NCBI RefSeq assembly: GCF_000169455.1 | Contig: NZ_AAYC01000007.1 | Location: 124,001 to 188,000, forward strand | Length of the DNA: 64,000 nt | Direction: 5' to 3' | Source: Roseobacter sp. SK209-2-6 | GTDB lineage: Bacteria; Pseudomonadota; Alphaproteobacteria; Rhodobacterales; Rhodobacteraceae | In this document: piece after piece, positions 10,023 through 19,472 of the stretch | Layout: each line of letters starts with the position of its first letter | Numbering within the stretch: the first letter of the stretch is position 1 | Made by a program: the position numbers and the translations under genes | The notes under the pieces: generated by a model | Told to the model about the DNA's origin: nothing | Databases searched by the model: none | The model's input: only the letters and a program-made list of their open reading frames with translations

Positions 10023-11074
10023 TGTGACATTTCGCTCAGCAGGCGGGCCTGATGATCGGCGGTGAGCGCATCGATGATTTCATCCAGATCGCCCTGCATG
10101 ATCTGGTCCAGCTTATAAAGGGTCAGGTTGATACGGTGATCAGACATGCGCCCCTGCGGGAAATTATAGGTGCGGATCCGCTCCGAGCGATCACCGGAGC
10201 CAACCTGGCTGGCCCGATCCGCTGAGCGCTCGCTATCGATGCGCTGGCGTTCCAGATCATAAAGCCGGGTTTTCAGCACCTGCATGGCGATCTCACGGTT
10301 GCGGTGCTGCGATTTCTCCGAGCTGGTCACCACAAGCCCGGTGGGCAGGTGGGTGATCCGCACCGCGGAATCGGTGGTGTTCACATGCTGTCCTCCGGCT
10401 CCGGAGGACCGCATGGTATCGATCCGCAGATCATTGGCGTCGATATGAATATCCACATCCTCGGCCTCGGGCAGGACTGCGACAGTTGCGGCAGAGGTAT
10501 GGATGCGCCCGCCACTTTCGGTGACCGGCACCCGCTGCACCCGATGCACGCCACTTTCGTATTTCATTCGGGCAAAGACATTCTCACCCTTGATATGAAC
10601 CACGACCTCCTTGATGCCGCCCAGTTCGGTGGCCTGTTCTTCGATCACCTCAAACTTCCAGCCCCGCGCCTCGGCATAGCGCTGATACATGCGCAACAGG
10701 TCCCCGGCAAAAAGCGAGGCCTCATCGCCGCCGGTTCCCGGGCGGATCTCCAGCATTGCCGGGCGTGTATCCGCCGCGTCTTTGGGCAAAAGTGCCAGTT
10801 GCAGCGCATGTTCCGCATCCGGGAGAGCCGCCTTCAGCGTCGGAATTTCCTCCTCGGCCAATTCCTTCATATCGGGATCAGCCAACATGACCTCGGCCTC
10901 TTCGAGATCCGCCAAAAGCTGTCGATAGGCGCAGATTTGCTCGGCCACCGGCTTGATCTCGGAGTATTCGCGCGCCAGATCGGCGATTTCGGCGCCACTT
11001 GCCCCCTCGGCCATAGCGGCTTCAAGGTATTGGAAGCGTTGCAGGATCTGTTCCAGACGCTCTTCGGGGATCAT
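10019..11074 (-). CDS. prfA: Peptide chain release factor 1
   Basis: A 351-residue class I release factor that reads UAA and UAG. It carries the RF1 stop-recognition tripeptide PVT (about residue 185) and the catalytic GGQ loop in SGAGGQHVN (about residues 224-232). The length is standard. The start is an ATG with a GAGG ribosome-binding site. It is first of the prfA-prmC pair and diverges from the small secreted-protein gene at 11147. Confidence 0.97.
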   Translation of the reverse strand: MIPEERLEQILQRFQYLEAAMAEGASGAEIADLAREYSEIKPVAEQICAYRQLLADLEEAEVMLADPDMKELAEEEIPTLKAALPDAEHALQLALLPKDAADTRPAMLEIRPGTGGDEASLFAGDLLRMYQRYAEARGWKFEVIEEQATELGGIKEVVVHIKGENVFARMKYESGVHRVQRVPVTESGGRIHTSAATVAVLPEAEDVDIHIDANDLRIDTMRSSGAGGQHVNTTDSAVRITHLPTGLVVTSSEKSQHRNREIAMQVLKTRLYDLERQRIDSERSADRASQVGSGDRSERIRTYNFPQGRMSDHRINLTLYKLDQIMQGDLDEIIDALTADHQARLLSEMSQ

Positions 11075-11146
11075 GCGCAGGCCTCACACATTCGGAAGTT
11101 GTATCTGCCGCTTTGGCAGTTTCGGTTTCTGTGATATGCTAGAGCC

Positions 11147-11434
11147 ATGCAACATGCCAGAGTTCTTATCGCTTTCGTCCTTTTCGGTCTTGCATCCCCG
11201 TCACTGGCTGATGTGACAGGTCCCGGCGGCAAAACTATTGATTGCTATTGCACCGACAAAGCGGGTGCTCGCGTCGAACTGGGTGAATTCCGCTGTCTAC
11301 AGGTGGATGGGCGGCAGTTCATGGCGCAGTGCCAGATGTCGCTGAATGTGCCGATGTGGCGCGAGGTGCAGACAACCTGCCTCTCGGCACACTTGCCTGT
11401 CTCTGATCCGCCGGAACACCTTCCAGCCCTTTGA
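11147..11434 (+). CDS. Small secreted cysteine-rich protein of unknown function
   Basis: A 95-residue protein with a clear signal peptide (about residues 1-21, ending in SLA). The mature part has five cysteines, including a CYC pair, spread over about 45 residues, which suggests a disulfide-stabilised periplasmic protein. No family is recognised with confidence. It is divergent from prfA across a 72-base spacer. The signal peptide followed by a cysteine-rich mature region makes chance coding unlikely. The last 15 residues are proline-rich and look disordered. Confidence 0.65.
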   Translation: MQHARVLIAFVLFGLASPSLADVTGPGGKTIDCYCTDKAGARVELGEFRCLQVDGRQFMAQCQMSLNVPMWREVQTTCLSAHLPVSDPPEHLPAL

Positions 11435-11548
11435 CTTAGGTCGCGAGTTCCAGACCAGAGTAGCCGTTCCATGACTTTAGTTTTTGGGCGTCACGCCTGA
11501 ATGCATCATAAGAAACTTCGCCAAACACAGAACAACGCCCTGTGAGGA

Positions 11549-11983
11549 TTAGTTTTCAATCACAGAAGGGCGCTCTGGCATCTGTGCCAGCCATTCATCC
11601 ATGCGGGATTTATTGCTGCCAAGGTCGGAGCGGCCAAAACGCAGACGGGCATAGACCTTCAGAAGGTCTCCATCCTGCTTTGCGGTGGTGTAATCGGGAA
11701 AGCCAATCACTTTGGTGCGGGTCACATAGGTGGCCATGCCATCTTCAACCGAGCCGGTCAGCAACTTGGTACGCGGGGCGCTGGTGGCGATCTGGTTGAA
11801 ATGGTGCAGCCCTTCGGGGCCTGTGCGTATCACCCGGAACACGCCGCCACGAAAATCTTTATCTTCGTTAAGCTCAGGCTGCGCATTCCAGTCCAAGGGA
11901 TCCACCGGCGCCAGCCGGATTGCCCCCAGAACAATTGCCACCGCAGCCAGCAAAATCCAGACCAGCATCATTACTTTCCCCAT
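11549..11983 (-). CDS. DUF1499 family membrane-anchored protein
   Basis: A 144-residue protein with one N-terminal hydrophobic helix (about residues 5-22) and a DUF1499 domain. A recognisable segment is the YVTRTKVIGFPDYTT region near residues 85-100, followed by a charged LRFGRSD stretch. The domain occurs widely in proteobacteria and plastids, with no assigned biochemistry. It lies just downstream of agmatinase on the same strand, about 70 bases away, and may be co-transcribed with it. Confidence 0.8.
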   Translation of the reverse strand: MGKVMMLVWILLAAVAIVLGAIRLAPVDPLDWNAQPELNEDKDFRGGVFRVIRTGPEGLHHFNQIATSAPRTKLLTGSVEDGMATYVTRTKVIGFPDYTTAKQDGDLLKVYARLRFGRSDLGSNKSRMDEWLAQMPERPSVIEN

Positions 11984-12054
11984 CGTCTCCCTGCCCCTCT
12001 CTTACGGCCTCTCCCCTGGCCGGCCCACCCTAGAGGATGGGTCCTGACAAGAGG

Positions 12055-13002
12055 TTAGCGTGTTTTGACGCCTGGGAGAACGCACATCATCTCATAGAGC
12101 AAATTCGCCGCAGTCAGCGCAGTATTGCCTGAGTTATCGTAAGGGGGGGAAACCTCCACCAGATCACAGCCAACGATATTGAGCCCTTTGAGCGCGCGGA
12201 TCAGCTCCAGCGCCTGCGGTGTGGTTAGTCCGCCAATTTCTGGCGTGCCGGTGCCTGGCGCATAAGCCGGGTCCAGGCTGTCGATATCATAGGTTACATA
12301 GACAGGCCGGTTGCCGATGTCGCGGCGGATTTCGGCACCCATACCATGCAGGCTGCGGCCCCACAGTTCCTGTGCCGGGAAATGCTGAAAGCCCCAGCTC
12401 TGCGCCTCTTTGAAATCATCGGCGCCATAGCCTGTGCCGCGGATACCAATCTGATAGGTCTTGTCAGAGGTAATGAGCCCCTCCTCATGCGCGCGGCGGA
12501 AGACGGTGCCATGGGTCTCGCGCTCACCAAACATCTCGTCATTCACATCCGCATGGGCATCCACATGCACCAGGGCAACTGGCCCGTATTTGGCCGCAAT
12601 TGCGCGCAGGATCGGCAGGGTGATCGAGTGATCTCCGCCCATGGCCATAGGGATGACACCTCCTGAGAGGATAGCGTGATAGCTGTCTTCGATAATGCGC
12701 AGGCTGTCCTTCAAAGAGAAAGTATTGATCGCCAGATCACCAATGTCGGCGGCATTGAGGTGATCAAAGGGTGCCGCCCCTGTCGCCATATTATAGGGCC
12801 GCAACATAGCGCTTTCGGCACGGATCTGCTTGGGGCCAAAACGAGTGCCAGAGCGCCAGGAAGCGCCGATATCCATCGGCACGCCAAGGAAAGCCACATC
12901 CAGCCCCTCAAGCGAGGTCGCCTGCGGCAGGCGCATAAAGGTATTGGGCCCGGAAAACCGCGCCAGATCGTTTCCGCTGATCGGTTGATTGAACTCAGCC
13001 AT
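12055..13002 (-). CDS. speB: Agmatinase / ureohydrolase
   Basis: A 315-residue manganese-dependent ureohydrolase, most likely splitting agmatine to putrescine and urea. Metal-binding motifs are intact: GGDHS (about residue 121), VDAHADVND (about 143-151) and DIDSLDPAY (about 224-232). The GTGTPEIGG segment is typical of agmatinase-like members. The ATG at 13002 is preferred to a GTG five codons upstream. Guanidinobutyrase or another ureohydrolase specificity cannot be excluded from sequence. No other polyamine gene is adjacent. Confidence 0.88.
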   Translation of the reverse strand: MAEFNQPISGNDLARFSGPNTFMRLPQATSLEGLDVAFLGVPMDIGASWRSGTRFGPKQIRAESAMLRPYNMATGAAPFDHLNAADIGDLAINTFSLKDSLRIIEDSYHAILSGGVIPMAMGGDHSITLPILRAIAAKYGPVALVHVDAHADVNDEMFGERETHGTVFRRAHEEGLITSDKTYQIGIRGTGYGADDFKEAQSWGFQHFPAQELWGRSLHGMGAEIRRDIGNRPVYVTYDIDSLDPAYAPGTGTPEIGGLTTPQALELIRALKGLNIVGCDLVEVSPPYDNSGNTALTAANLLYEMMCVLPGVKTR

Positions 13003-13369
13003 TCTCTGCTCAGCCACTCTTTCTTGTCTTCTGCCTCAATGACAGATGTTGTTGCGTCCCACTTGCCAAAAGGCAATAGCAGTTGCACGCCTGCTGTCAA
13101 AGAGGGAAGCCGCGCTAATCGTTGATCCGCCTCTGTCTTTTACCCTTTGGGCAGCCACCTTTAGCACAGACGGAGGATCTAGATTTACGGAAATAGGCAC
13201 TAACACAACAGGGAAAGGCAGCTCGACTTCACGACCAGGCTTCGCGTGGTCTGACCTGTCCCCCGGTAGTCCCTCAGTCGAAACCGGGAACCACTGAATA
13301 TTTTCACTGAGCTAAGAGAGTTCCCTTCAAAGGGAAAGCCGAGCGGCGATTTCGCCACTCGACTTTGGC
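13003..13369. other. Non-coding gap between speB and the metalloprotease gene
   Basis: About 370 bases with no convincing coding region. It must hold the speB promoter, which I could not pin down. A small TTGCC/GGCAA stem-loop occurs near 13068, and the weak terminator described separately is at the right end. Codon usage of the short open frames does not look coding. Confidence 0.5.
13326..13361 (-). terminator. Possible terminator after the metalloprotease gene
   Basis: On the minus strand a 9-bp stem with one G-T pair (plus-strand arms CGAGCGGCG at 13340-13348 and CGCCACTCG at 13353-13361) precedes an interrupted T-rich stretch, TTTCCCTTT. The stem is good but the T run is weak. Confidence 0.4.
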
Positions 13370-14464
13370 TTAGCGGTAACCGGCAATGAAGGGTGCCATC
13401 TCTTCAAACATCCGAACATTATTTGCGGTGGCTGTACCTGCGGGGGAGCCATTCGGAAACTGCACATTTGGGTTTGAGTACATTCCCGACGACAGCGTAT
13501 TGGCTGTGCCGCTGGCACCTGGGGTCGTAACAAAGGTGCGGTATCCCTTGTTGCTCGCATCAGCCCCCTCCACGGCATAGGCATAGGAGTAAGCCGCGTT
13601 CGGCCTGCAAGGCGCTGTAGGGCTAACATTAGCCTCCAGATGACTTCCGCCAAGAAGATGACCGATCTCATGTGCAAATGAATAGGTTGAGCCAGCAGGG
13701 ACGGTTGCGGCAAAGGTGACTTCGGAGTTGGGTTGCCCGTCACAGGGGCCGCGGGCCAGGCCACCTCCGCCCAGCGATCTCGGGGCGAGTCCGATCACCA
13801 AATCAGCTTGATACTGGTTCCGCAGCGCCTGCAAAGAACTGTTGTTCTGAATATCGGATAGTCCAGCGCTAAAAGATGAAAACTCCGGCATGGTGTCAGA
13901 AGAATCTGCCAAAACCAATTCCAGACTTGTCGCGCCAGATAAGGTGAAGGCATCGTTTACGGTTTTTACAAGCTTGGCTTTCCACTCAGCGATCGTGACC
14001 TTGTAGGCCTGCTCGATATCGATGACCGCTTGTGGCGTCGGCAATAGCAAGACCTTGATTTGATGCGGCCCACTTTCGATGGTTATAGTCCGTGAAGCAT
14101 TCACTTGTCTGTTGGTGACAACCCGGATTTGGTCTCCGGATTCCACCGAAATCTCGGAAGAGATCGAACTGGACCACTCATACCTGTACTTCCGCGGCTT
14201 ATTGGTACCGGCCAAATGGTTCACTTCCATGTAGTTCACGATCAGTGTGGCTTTCTCCGTCCCGCTGGAACTGTACAAATACACACTGATACCCGGATCG
14301 GTATCGAGGTTTGACACGATGTCTCCGGAAACGGTTACCGATCTGTCCTGGCTATCATAGACCGCAGACTGGACGTTTATAGCGATTTGTGCGCTGACCT
14401 GCGCTCCTAGAAGGGCCGTCCAGACAAACATCAATGCAAAGAGTAGTCGCTTGGGGATTTTCAT
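13370..14464 (-). CDS. Secreted zinc metalloprotease (metzincin, reprolysin-like)
   Basis: A 364-residue exported protein. A signal peptide covers about residues 1-26 (ending in VSA). A beta-rich, Ig-like N-terminal region extends to about residue 130. The catalytic domain has the metzincin zinc site HEIGHLLGGSH (about 265-275) and, some 60 residues later, a MYSNPNVQF segment that can serve as the Met-turn. The FxNNVRM-like tail after it is common in bacterial M12B-like and peptidyl-Asp endopeptidases. The ATG at 14464 is preferred over a GTG three codons upstream. The target is unknown. It is monocistronic, with a large empty gap upstream. Confidence 0.85.
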   Translation of the reverse strand: MKIPKRLLFALMFVWTALLGAQVSAQIAINVQSAVYDSQDRSVTVSGDIVSNLDTDPGISVYLYSSSGTEKATLIVNYMEVNHLAGTNKPRKYRYEWSSSISSEISVESGDQIRVVTNRQVNASRTITIESGPHQIKVLLLPTPQAVIDIEQAYKVTIAEWKAKLVKTVNDAFTLSGATSLELVLADSSDTMPEFSSFSAGLSDIQNNSSLQALRNQYQADLVIGLAPRSLGGGGLARGPCDGQPNSEVTFAATVPAGSTYSFAHEIGHLLGGSHLEANVSPTAPCRPNAAYSYAYAVEGADASNKGYRTFVTTPGASGTANTLSSGMYSNPNVQFPNGSPAGTATANNVRMFEEMAPFIAGYR

Positions 14465-14870
14465 TTCTCTCACTCTCTAAAGGGGATTGTCGTTCCATCC
14501 ACAGCACCTTGAATTACTCTCCCTAACGGCGAGTTACCAAGAGTCAGTTCAATTCATAAAATACATTTCGGACAAATTTGTGATGTCTCACGACCAGCTG
14601 GATCTAGCAGGATCTGCGAAAGACCTTCCAAGTTCTGACCTGCGATGGAAACGGGAATTGCCCCACTGATCATTGAGAAATGGCATGCACCTAGAGCCAG
14701 CGTGCGCCAAAAAGTCAACGCAGCGACAGAGCCTCGTTTCTCAAAGCACAGATTCTGACATCCGCTTTGGGCCCGCCACCTGCAGGCACTGCTCTTGGCA
14801 ATCCAAGTGGCAGCTTTGCTTGGGCGACAGCGCCGTCATTCCAGCACTAGAATGACCGCCCTGATCTGCG
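14465..14870. other. Non-coding gap upstream of the metalloprotease gene
   Basis: About 400 bases, somewhat AT-richer at 14530-14600, with no convincing gene. It should hold the metalloprotease promoter. Two short perfect inverted repeats lie at the right end, just after the M20 gene: GTCATTC/GAATGAC (14835-14841 and 14850-14856) and GCCCTGA/TCAGGGC (14858-14864 and 14871-14877). The second overlaps the M20 stop. They may help end or stabilise the M20 transcript, but neither has a T run. Confidence 0.5.
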
Positions 14871-16046
14871 TCAGGGCAATGGCTGAGCGCGTTCCACCAA
14901 ACGTGCAAAGAACGACGCGCCAATGGGCGCGATCTCATCATTGAAGTCATATTTGGGATGATGCAGGCCAGCCCCTTGTCCCTGCCCCAAAAACAAGTAG
15001 GAGCCCGGGCGGGCATTCAGCATATAGGCAAAATCCTCTGCACCCATTTCGCGCCCGGCTTCGCCTTCCACCTTTTCTGACCCGGAGATCTCTCCAGCGA
15101 CATCCACAGCAAAGCGGGTTTTTTCGGCGTCATTCACCGTTGCCGGATATCCGACCTCATAGTCCAACTCAGCTGTGACCCCATAGCTGGCAGCCTGGCC
15201 CGCGACGATTTCCTGCATCCGGCGCATCACCATGGCCTGCACCTTGGGGTTAAATGTCCGCACAGTCCCGTTGATATAGGCCGTATCAGGGATCACGTTA
15301 TCAACTGTGCCTGTGTGGATCTGCGTCACCGAGATGACCAGATCCTCCAGCGAGTGGTGATTGCGGCTGACGATGGTCTGCATCGCCTGTGCAATGCCGC
15401 AGGCGGCCATCACCGGATCACGGGTCTCATGCGGCATGGCGCCATGGCCACCCTGCCCCTGGATGTGCACATGAAAAGTATCCACCGCCGCCATCAAAGG
15501 CCCCGGCGTTGTCAGAAAATGCCCTACCGGCAGGCCCGGCGCATTGTGCAGCGCATAGACCTCGCCAATGCCAAAGCGCTCCATGATGCCCTCTTCCACC
15601 ATGATGCGGGCGCCACCGATGGCTTCTTCGGCGGGTTGAAAGATCAGCGCCACGCGGCCCCGGAAGTTCCGCGTCTCCGCCAGGTATTTCGCTGCTCCCA
15701 ATAACATCGTGGTATGGCCGTCATGACCACAGGCATGCATATTGCCCGCGTGTTCAGAGGCATAGTCGACACCAGTTTCCTCCGGAATCGGCAAGGCATC
15801 CATATCGGCACGCAGGCCAATCGTGGGCCCCTCTCCTGCCGCATTACCCTGCCCGTTGATGATCGCAACCATGCCGCTGGTGGCGATCCCCTCATGCAGC
15901 TCATCGACGCCGATTTCGCGCAGCCGCTCCGCCACAAAGGCCGCTGTTTTGGGCAGATCCAGCGCCAGTTCCGGGATCTGATGCAATGCTTGGCGCCAGC
16001 CCTTCATCTCTTCGGCAAAATCTGCGATGCGGTTTACGACGGGCAT
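14871..16046 (-). CDS. M20 family amidohydrolase (hippurate hydrolase type)
   Basis: A 391-residue metal-dependent amidohydrolase of the peptidase M20D group, which hydrolyses N-acyl amino acids, hippurate or auxin-type conjugates. It has the RADMDALPI motif (about residue 82), the metal-site HACGHDGHTTML (about 107-118), QPAEE (about 140) and the dimerisation-domain GGHGAMPHE. The ATG at 16046 is chosen over one at 16124 because an AGGAG lies 9 bases upstream and the family N terminus (NRIADFAEEM) follows. It diverges from mazG across only 64 bases. Confidence 0.9.
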   Translation of the reverse strand: MPVVNRIADFAEEMKGWRQALHQIPELALDLPKTAAFVAERLREIGVDELHEGIATSGMVAIINGQGNAAGEGPTIGLRADMDALPIPEETGVDYASEHAGNMHACGHDGHTTMLLGAAKYLAETRNFRGRVALIFQPAEEAIGGARIMVEEGIMERFGIGEVYALHNAPGLPVGHFLTTPGPLMAAVDTFHVHIQGQGGHGAMPHETRDPVMAACGIAQAMQTIVSRNHHSLEDLVISVTQIHTGTVDNVIPDTAYINGTVRTFNPKVQAMVMRRMQEIVAGQAASYGVTAELDYEVGYPATVNDAEKTRFAVDVAGEISGSEKVEGEAGREMGAEDFAYMLNARPGSYLFLGQGQGAGLHHPKYDFNDEIAPIGASFFARLVERAQPLP

Positions 16047-16110
16047 GGGGCTGGACTCCTGTGCGGGACTCGGGATTGATGCATCTGACACTTTAAGCAG
16101 ATGAGCCGCA

Positions 16111-16968
16111 ATGCCTGAAACCACCGCAAAACCCGCAAGTGACCCAGCGTTGAACGAGGATCTGATTCATGACCGCAGAGCAGGCATCGAGCGCCTCCTC
16201 GCGATCATGTCCCGCCTGCGCGATCCGCAGAACGGCTGCCCCTGGGACATCGAGCAGGATTTCAGCACCATCGCGCCCTATACCATTGAGGAGGCCTATG
16301 AGGTCGCCGATGCCATCGAGCGCGAGGCCTGGCAGGAGCTGAAGGGCGAGCTGGGCGACCTTCTGTTCCAATCGGTCTTTCACGCGCAAATGGCTGCGGA
16401 AGCCGGGCATTTCACCTTTCAGGATGTGGTTCAGACCATGTCGGACAAGATGGTCTCGCGCCATCCACATGTTTTTGGCGATGAGAGCCGGGATAAATCC
16501 GCCGAACAGCAGACCCGTGACTGGGAAGCGATCAAGGCGGCGGAGCGCGCGGGCAAGGCCGAGACCGGAACACTGGGTGGGGTCGCGGTAGGTCTGCCGG
16601 CCCTGCTCCGGGCGTATAAATTGCAAAAACGCGCCGCCCGCGTCGGCTTTGACTGGCCGGACGCCAGCCATGTGATCGACAAGATCCAGGAAGAAAGCGC
16701 CGAGCTGGTCGAGGCCCGCGATCACCTCACCCCGGACAAGATTGAAGAGGAATTCGGTGATCTGATGTTTGTCATGGCCAATCTCGGCCGTCATCTGGGC
16801 GTCGAACCAGAAGCCGCCCTGCGCCGCGCCAATGCCAAGTTCATCCGCCGCTTCGAAGGGGTCGAGGCCCGGCTTGCCGCCCTCGGCAAACGGCCGGAAG
16901 ACAGCGATCTGGCCGAAATGGACGCGCTCTGGGATGCGGTGAAGGAAACCGAAAGAGTAAAAACCTAG
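16111..16968 (+). CDS. mazG: Nucleoside triphosphate pyrophosphohydrolase MazG
   Basis: A 285-residue house-cleaning NTP pyrophosphatase with two tandem MazG domains. The first includes CPWDIEQDFSTI and the acidic EEAYEVADAIE cluster. The second includes EEFGDLMFVMANL and the ANAKFIRRFEGVE helix. The length fits the long proteobacterial MazG. The start has a GAG-type ribosome-binding site. It shares a short divergent spacer with the M20 amidohydrolase gene. Confidence 0.94.
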   Translation: MPETTAKPASDPALNEDLIHDRRAGIERLLAIMSRLRDPQNGCPWDIEQDFSTIAPYTIEEAYEVADAIEREAWQELKGELGDLLFQSVFHAQMAAEAGHFTFQDVVQTMSDKMVSRHPHVFGDESRDKSAEQQTRDWEAIKAAERAGKAETGTLGGVAVGLPALLRAYKLQKRAARVGFDWPDASHVIDKIQEESAELVEARDHLTPDKIEEEFGDLMFVMANLGRHLGVEPEAALRRANAKFIRRFEGVEARLAALGKRPEDSDLAEMDALWDAVKETERVKT

Positions 16969-17082
16969 CCCCTTCTCTTCATCTTTCCATAAATATCCAA
17001 AATCAGCATTTGCAGCACGGGGCCAAACCTGGACTTTCTGCCGCGCCGCTGCGACTTTTTCCCTTTACGACAGGACAGATCC

Positions 17083-18024
17083 ATGAGCCCGCGCAAGATC
17101 ATTATCGATACCGATCCCGGACAGGACGATGCGGTTGCCATCCTCTTGGCTCTTGGCAGCCCGGAAGAACTCGACCTCCTCGGCATCACCTGCGTGGCGG
17201 GCAATGTGCCGCTGGAGCGCACCAGCATCAATGCCCGGATCACCTGCGAGGCGGCCGGCCGCAGCGATATCCCGGTCTTTGCCGGGCGCAGCGCGCCGCT
17301 GGCGCGCGCCCTGGTCACCGCCGAGCACGTGCATGGCAAAACCGGGCTGGACGGACCGGAACTGATCCCGCCGCAAATGCCCCTGCAGGATCAGAATGGC
17401 GTCGATTTCATCATCAACACCCTGCGCCGCGAGGCGCCGGGCAGTGTCACCCTCTGCCCGCTCGGCCCGCTTTCAAACATTGCCGATGCCCTGCAGCGCG
17501 CACCTGATATTGCAGAAAGGATACAAGAGATCGTCCTCATGGGCGGGGCCTATTTCGAGGTGGGCAACATCACCCCGGCGGCAGAGTTCAATATTTATGT
17601 GGATCCGGAAGCGGCTGACATCGTCCTGAAATCCGGCGTGAAAATCACCATGATGCCGCTGGATGTCACCCACAAAGCACTCGCCACTCGCCCCCGGATT
17701 GAGGCCATTCGCGCCCTGAACAGTAGGGTCGGAACCTTCACCGCCGAAATGCTGGATTTCTTCGAGCGTTTCGATGTGGAGAAATACGGCTCCGAAGGCG
17801 GGCCTTTGCATGACCCCTGCGTCATTGCCTATCTGATCCGCCCAGATCTCTTCTCTGGCCGCAAGGTCAATGTCGAGATCGAGACCAAGTCAGAGCTGAC
17901 CCTGGGCATGACCGTGGCCGATTGGTGGGGGGTCACTGACCGCAGCCCCAACGCCATGTTCATGGGTGATCTCGATGCGGATGGTTTCTTTGCGCTGATC
18001 ACCGAACGTCTGGCCCGGTTGTGA
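17083..18024 (+). CDS. Nucleoside hydrolase (inosine-uridine preferring type)
   Basis: A 313-residue ribonucleoside N-ribohydrolase that releases ribose and a free base. The calcium-binding aspartate cluster DTDPGQDDA is at residues 9-17, with GGAYFEVGNITPAAEFN near 155-170 and the late HDPC metal-site segment. The length is normal. Its stop overlaps the next start (GTGA), so it is coupled to a GrpB-family gene. Base preference cannot be read from the sequence. Confidence 0.9.
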   Translation: MSPRKIIIDTDPGQDDAVAILLALGSPEELDLLGITCVAGNVPLERTSINARITCEAAGRSDIPVFAGRSAPLARALVTAEHVHGKTGLDGPELIPPQMPLQDQNGVDFIINTLRREAPGSVTLCPLGPLSNIADALQRAPDIAERIQEIVLMGGAYFEVGNITPAAEFNIYVDPEAADIVLKSGVKITMMPLDVTHKALATRPRIEAIRALNSRVGTFTAEMLDFFERFDVEKYGSEGGPLHDPCVIAYLIRPDLFSGRKVNVEIETKSELTLGMTVADWWGVTDRSPNAMFMGDLDADGFFALITERLARL

Positions 18025-18554
18025 GCCTCATTGCCCCACCCGACCCCACCTGGCCTGCCCAGGCTCAGGTCGAAGCGGACCGCTGGCGCGGCGCGGATCT
18101 GGCAGGGTTGATCGCGGTGCACCACATCGGCTCCACCTCTGTGCCGGGCCTGCCCGCAATGCCGATCATTGATTTGCTGCCGGAGTTCGTGGATGAGGCT
18201 GCAATGGATGCCGCCCGGCCCCGGATCGAGGCCTTGGGCTATGAGTGGCTGGCTGAGTTCGGGTTGCCCGGGCGCCGCTATTGCCGCCGGGATGATACGG
18301 CAAGTGGCAAGCGTCTGGTCCAGGCCCATTGCTATGCTAAAGGCTCATCGGAAATCACCCGTCACCTGGCCTTTCGCGATGCCCTGCGTGCCAATGCGCC
18401 GTTGCGCGCCGCCTATTCCGCGGTCAAAGGCAAATGCGCCGCCCTGCATCCCGGTGACCATCAGGCCTATGGCGCCTGCAAATCGCCCTGGATCGAAAAG
18501 GCAGAGGCCCGCGCGGTAGCCGACTACTTGCAAAAGAAGGATCGCCCGTTATGA
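18021..18554 (+). CDS. GrpB family protein (nucleotidyltransferase-like fold)
   Basis: A 177-residue GrpB/UPF0157 protein. The family signature HHIGSTSVPGLPAMPIID is seen at about residues 34-51, with a conserved aspartate as in the nucleotidyltransferase superfamily, and RHLAFRDALR around 113-122. The GTG start overlaps the nucleoside hydrolase stop by 4 bases and the stop overlaps the next ATG by 4 bases, so three short genes are tightly coupled. Some GrpB domains are fused to dephospho-CoA kinase, but no reaction is established for stand-alone members. Confidence 0.85.
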   Translation: MSLIAPPDPTWPAQAQVEADRWRGADLAGLIAVHHIGSTSVPGLPAMPIIDLLPEFVDEAAMDAARPRIEALGYEWLAEFGLPGRRYCRRDDTASGKRLVQAHCYAKGSSEITRHLAFRDALRANAPLRAAYSAVKGKCAALHPGDHQAYGACKSPWIEKAEARAVADYLQKKDRPL

Positions 18555-19000
18555 GTGCCGCCCTGCATCTGGCCCGTCAGGAACATCTGGAGAAACTCCT
18601 GCCTATGGTCGCCGCCTTCCATGCGGAGGAAGGGCTGGAGAGCAGCGAGGAGCACCGCCGCGCTGGCATTGAACCGCTGCTGGAGGGAATCCCCTATGGT
18701 GCAGTCTACATCATCGGCCCCACCCGCGCGCCCATTGGCTATGTGGTGGTGACCTTTGGCTGGTCGGTTGAATTCGGCGGCATGGACGCCTTCATCGATG
18801 AGCTTTACATCCGCCCGCCGGTGCGCGGCCGCGGCATCGCCAGCGAGGTGCTGATCGAATTGCCAAAAACTCTGGGCGAAGCAGGTATAAAAGCACTGCA
18901 TCTGGAAGTGGACCGGGGCAATGAGACTGCCCAGCGGCTCTACCTTCGTTGCCGCTTCCAGCCGCGCGACAACTACATGCTGATGACCAAACTGCTCTGA
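18551..19000 (+). CDS. GNAT family N-acetyltransferase
   Basis: A 149-residue single-domain GNAT protein. The acetyl-CoA pyrophosphate-binding motif is VRGRGIASEVL (about residues 95-105), and the LEVDRGNETAQRLYLRCRF segment near the C terminus is typical of motif B. The substrate is unknown. It is last of the three-gene run with the nucleoside hydrolase and GrpB genes and converges on a second, unrelated GNAT gene 13 bases away. Confidence 0.87.
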   Translation: MSAALHLARQEHLEKLLPMVAAFHAEEGLESSEEHRRAGIEPLLEGIPYGAVYIIGPTRAPIGYVVVTFGWSVEFGGMDAFIDELYIRPPVRGRGIASEVLIELPKTLGEAGIKALHLEVDRGNETAQRLYLRCRFQPRDNYMLMTKLL

Positions 19001-19013
19001 GGGTAAGCCAGCG

Positions 19014-19469
19014 CTACAGAAGCAAACGCAGCCTCGGCCCGGTCTCCTGAAAGCCTTGGTGCTGGTAAAAAGCCAGCGTCCGCTGCCAGGCAGGCTGATC
19101 CGGTGCCCCGACCTCCAACCGCTGCCAGCCGCGCGTACGCCCCAGTGCAGCGCAGGCTTCGATCAGACGCGCGGCCACCCCTTGCGAGCGGTATTCCGGC
19201 AGCACATATAGTTCTGTGACCTCGCCAAAACGCCCGCCCGCATAGATCGCTGCACATTGATTGAGCATGACCAGGCCAATTGGAGCTCCGGCCTCCGATC
19301 CGTCAAGGGCTGCAAATCCCGTAACATCTTCACTGCGCAACAGCTCCGCTGCGGTCTTTGCCAAGGGCGCCGGATCAAAGACCTCGCCCCCGGTCAGCTC
19401 CTGCAAAAGCGCAGCAATCATTTCCCCAGCCAGAGCGGCATCTTCTTCAGCGATTTCACGGATCTGCAT
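19014..19469 (-). CDS. GNAT family N-acetyltransferase behind a perfect palindrome
   Basis: A 151-residue GNAT protein with the acyl-CoA motif YRSQGVAARLIEAC (about residues 94-107) and a C-terminal RTLAFYQHQGF segment. The substrate is unknown. It begins with ATG at 19469. The 30 bases ending 3 bases before it form a perfect palindrome that contains the GAGGG ribosome-binding site (see 19473-19502). This points to control by a repressor or by RNA structure. Confidence 0.85.
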   Translation of the reverse strand: MQIREIAEEDAALAGEMIAALLQELTGGEVFDPAPLAKTAAELLRSEDVTGFAALDGSEAGAPIGLVMLNQCAAIYAGGRFGEVTELYVLPEYRSQGVAARLIEACAALGRTRGWQRLEVGAPDQPAWQRTLAFYQHQGFQETGPRLRLLL

Positions 19470-19472
19470 CTC

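Noticed and set aside
14487-14855. Two plus-strand frames of 60 codons upstream of the metalloprotease gene.
   Set aside because: No ribosome-binding sites and no coding-like composition; the region is treated as a non-coding gap.
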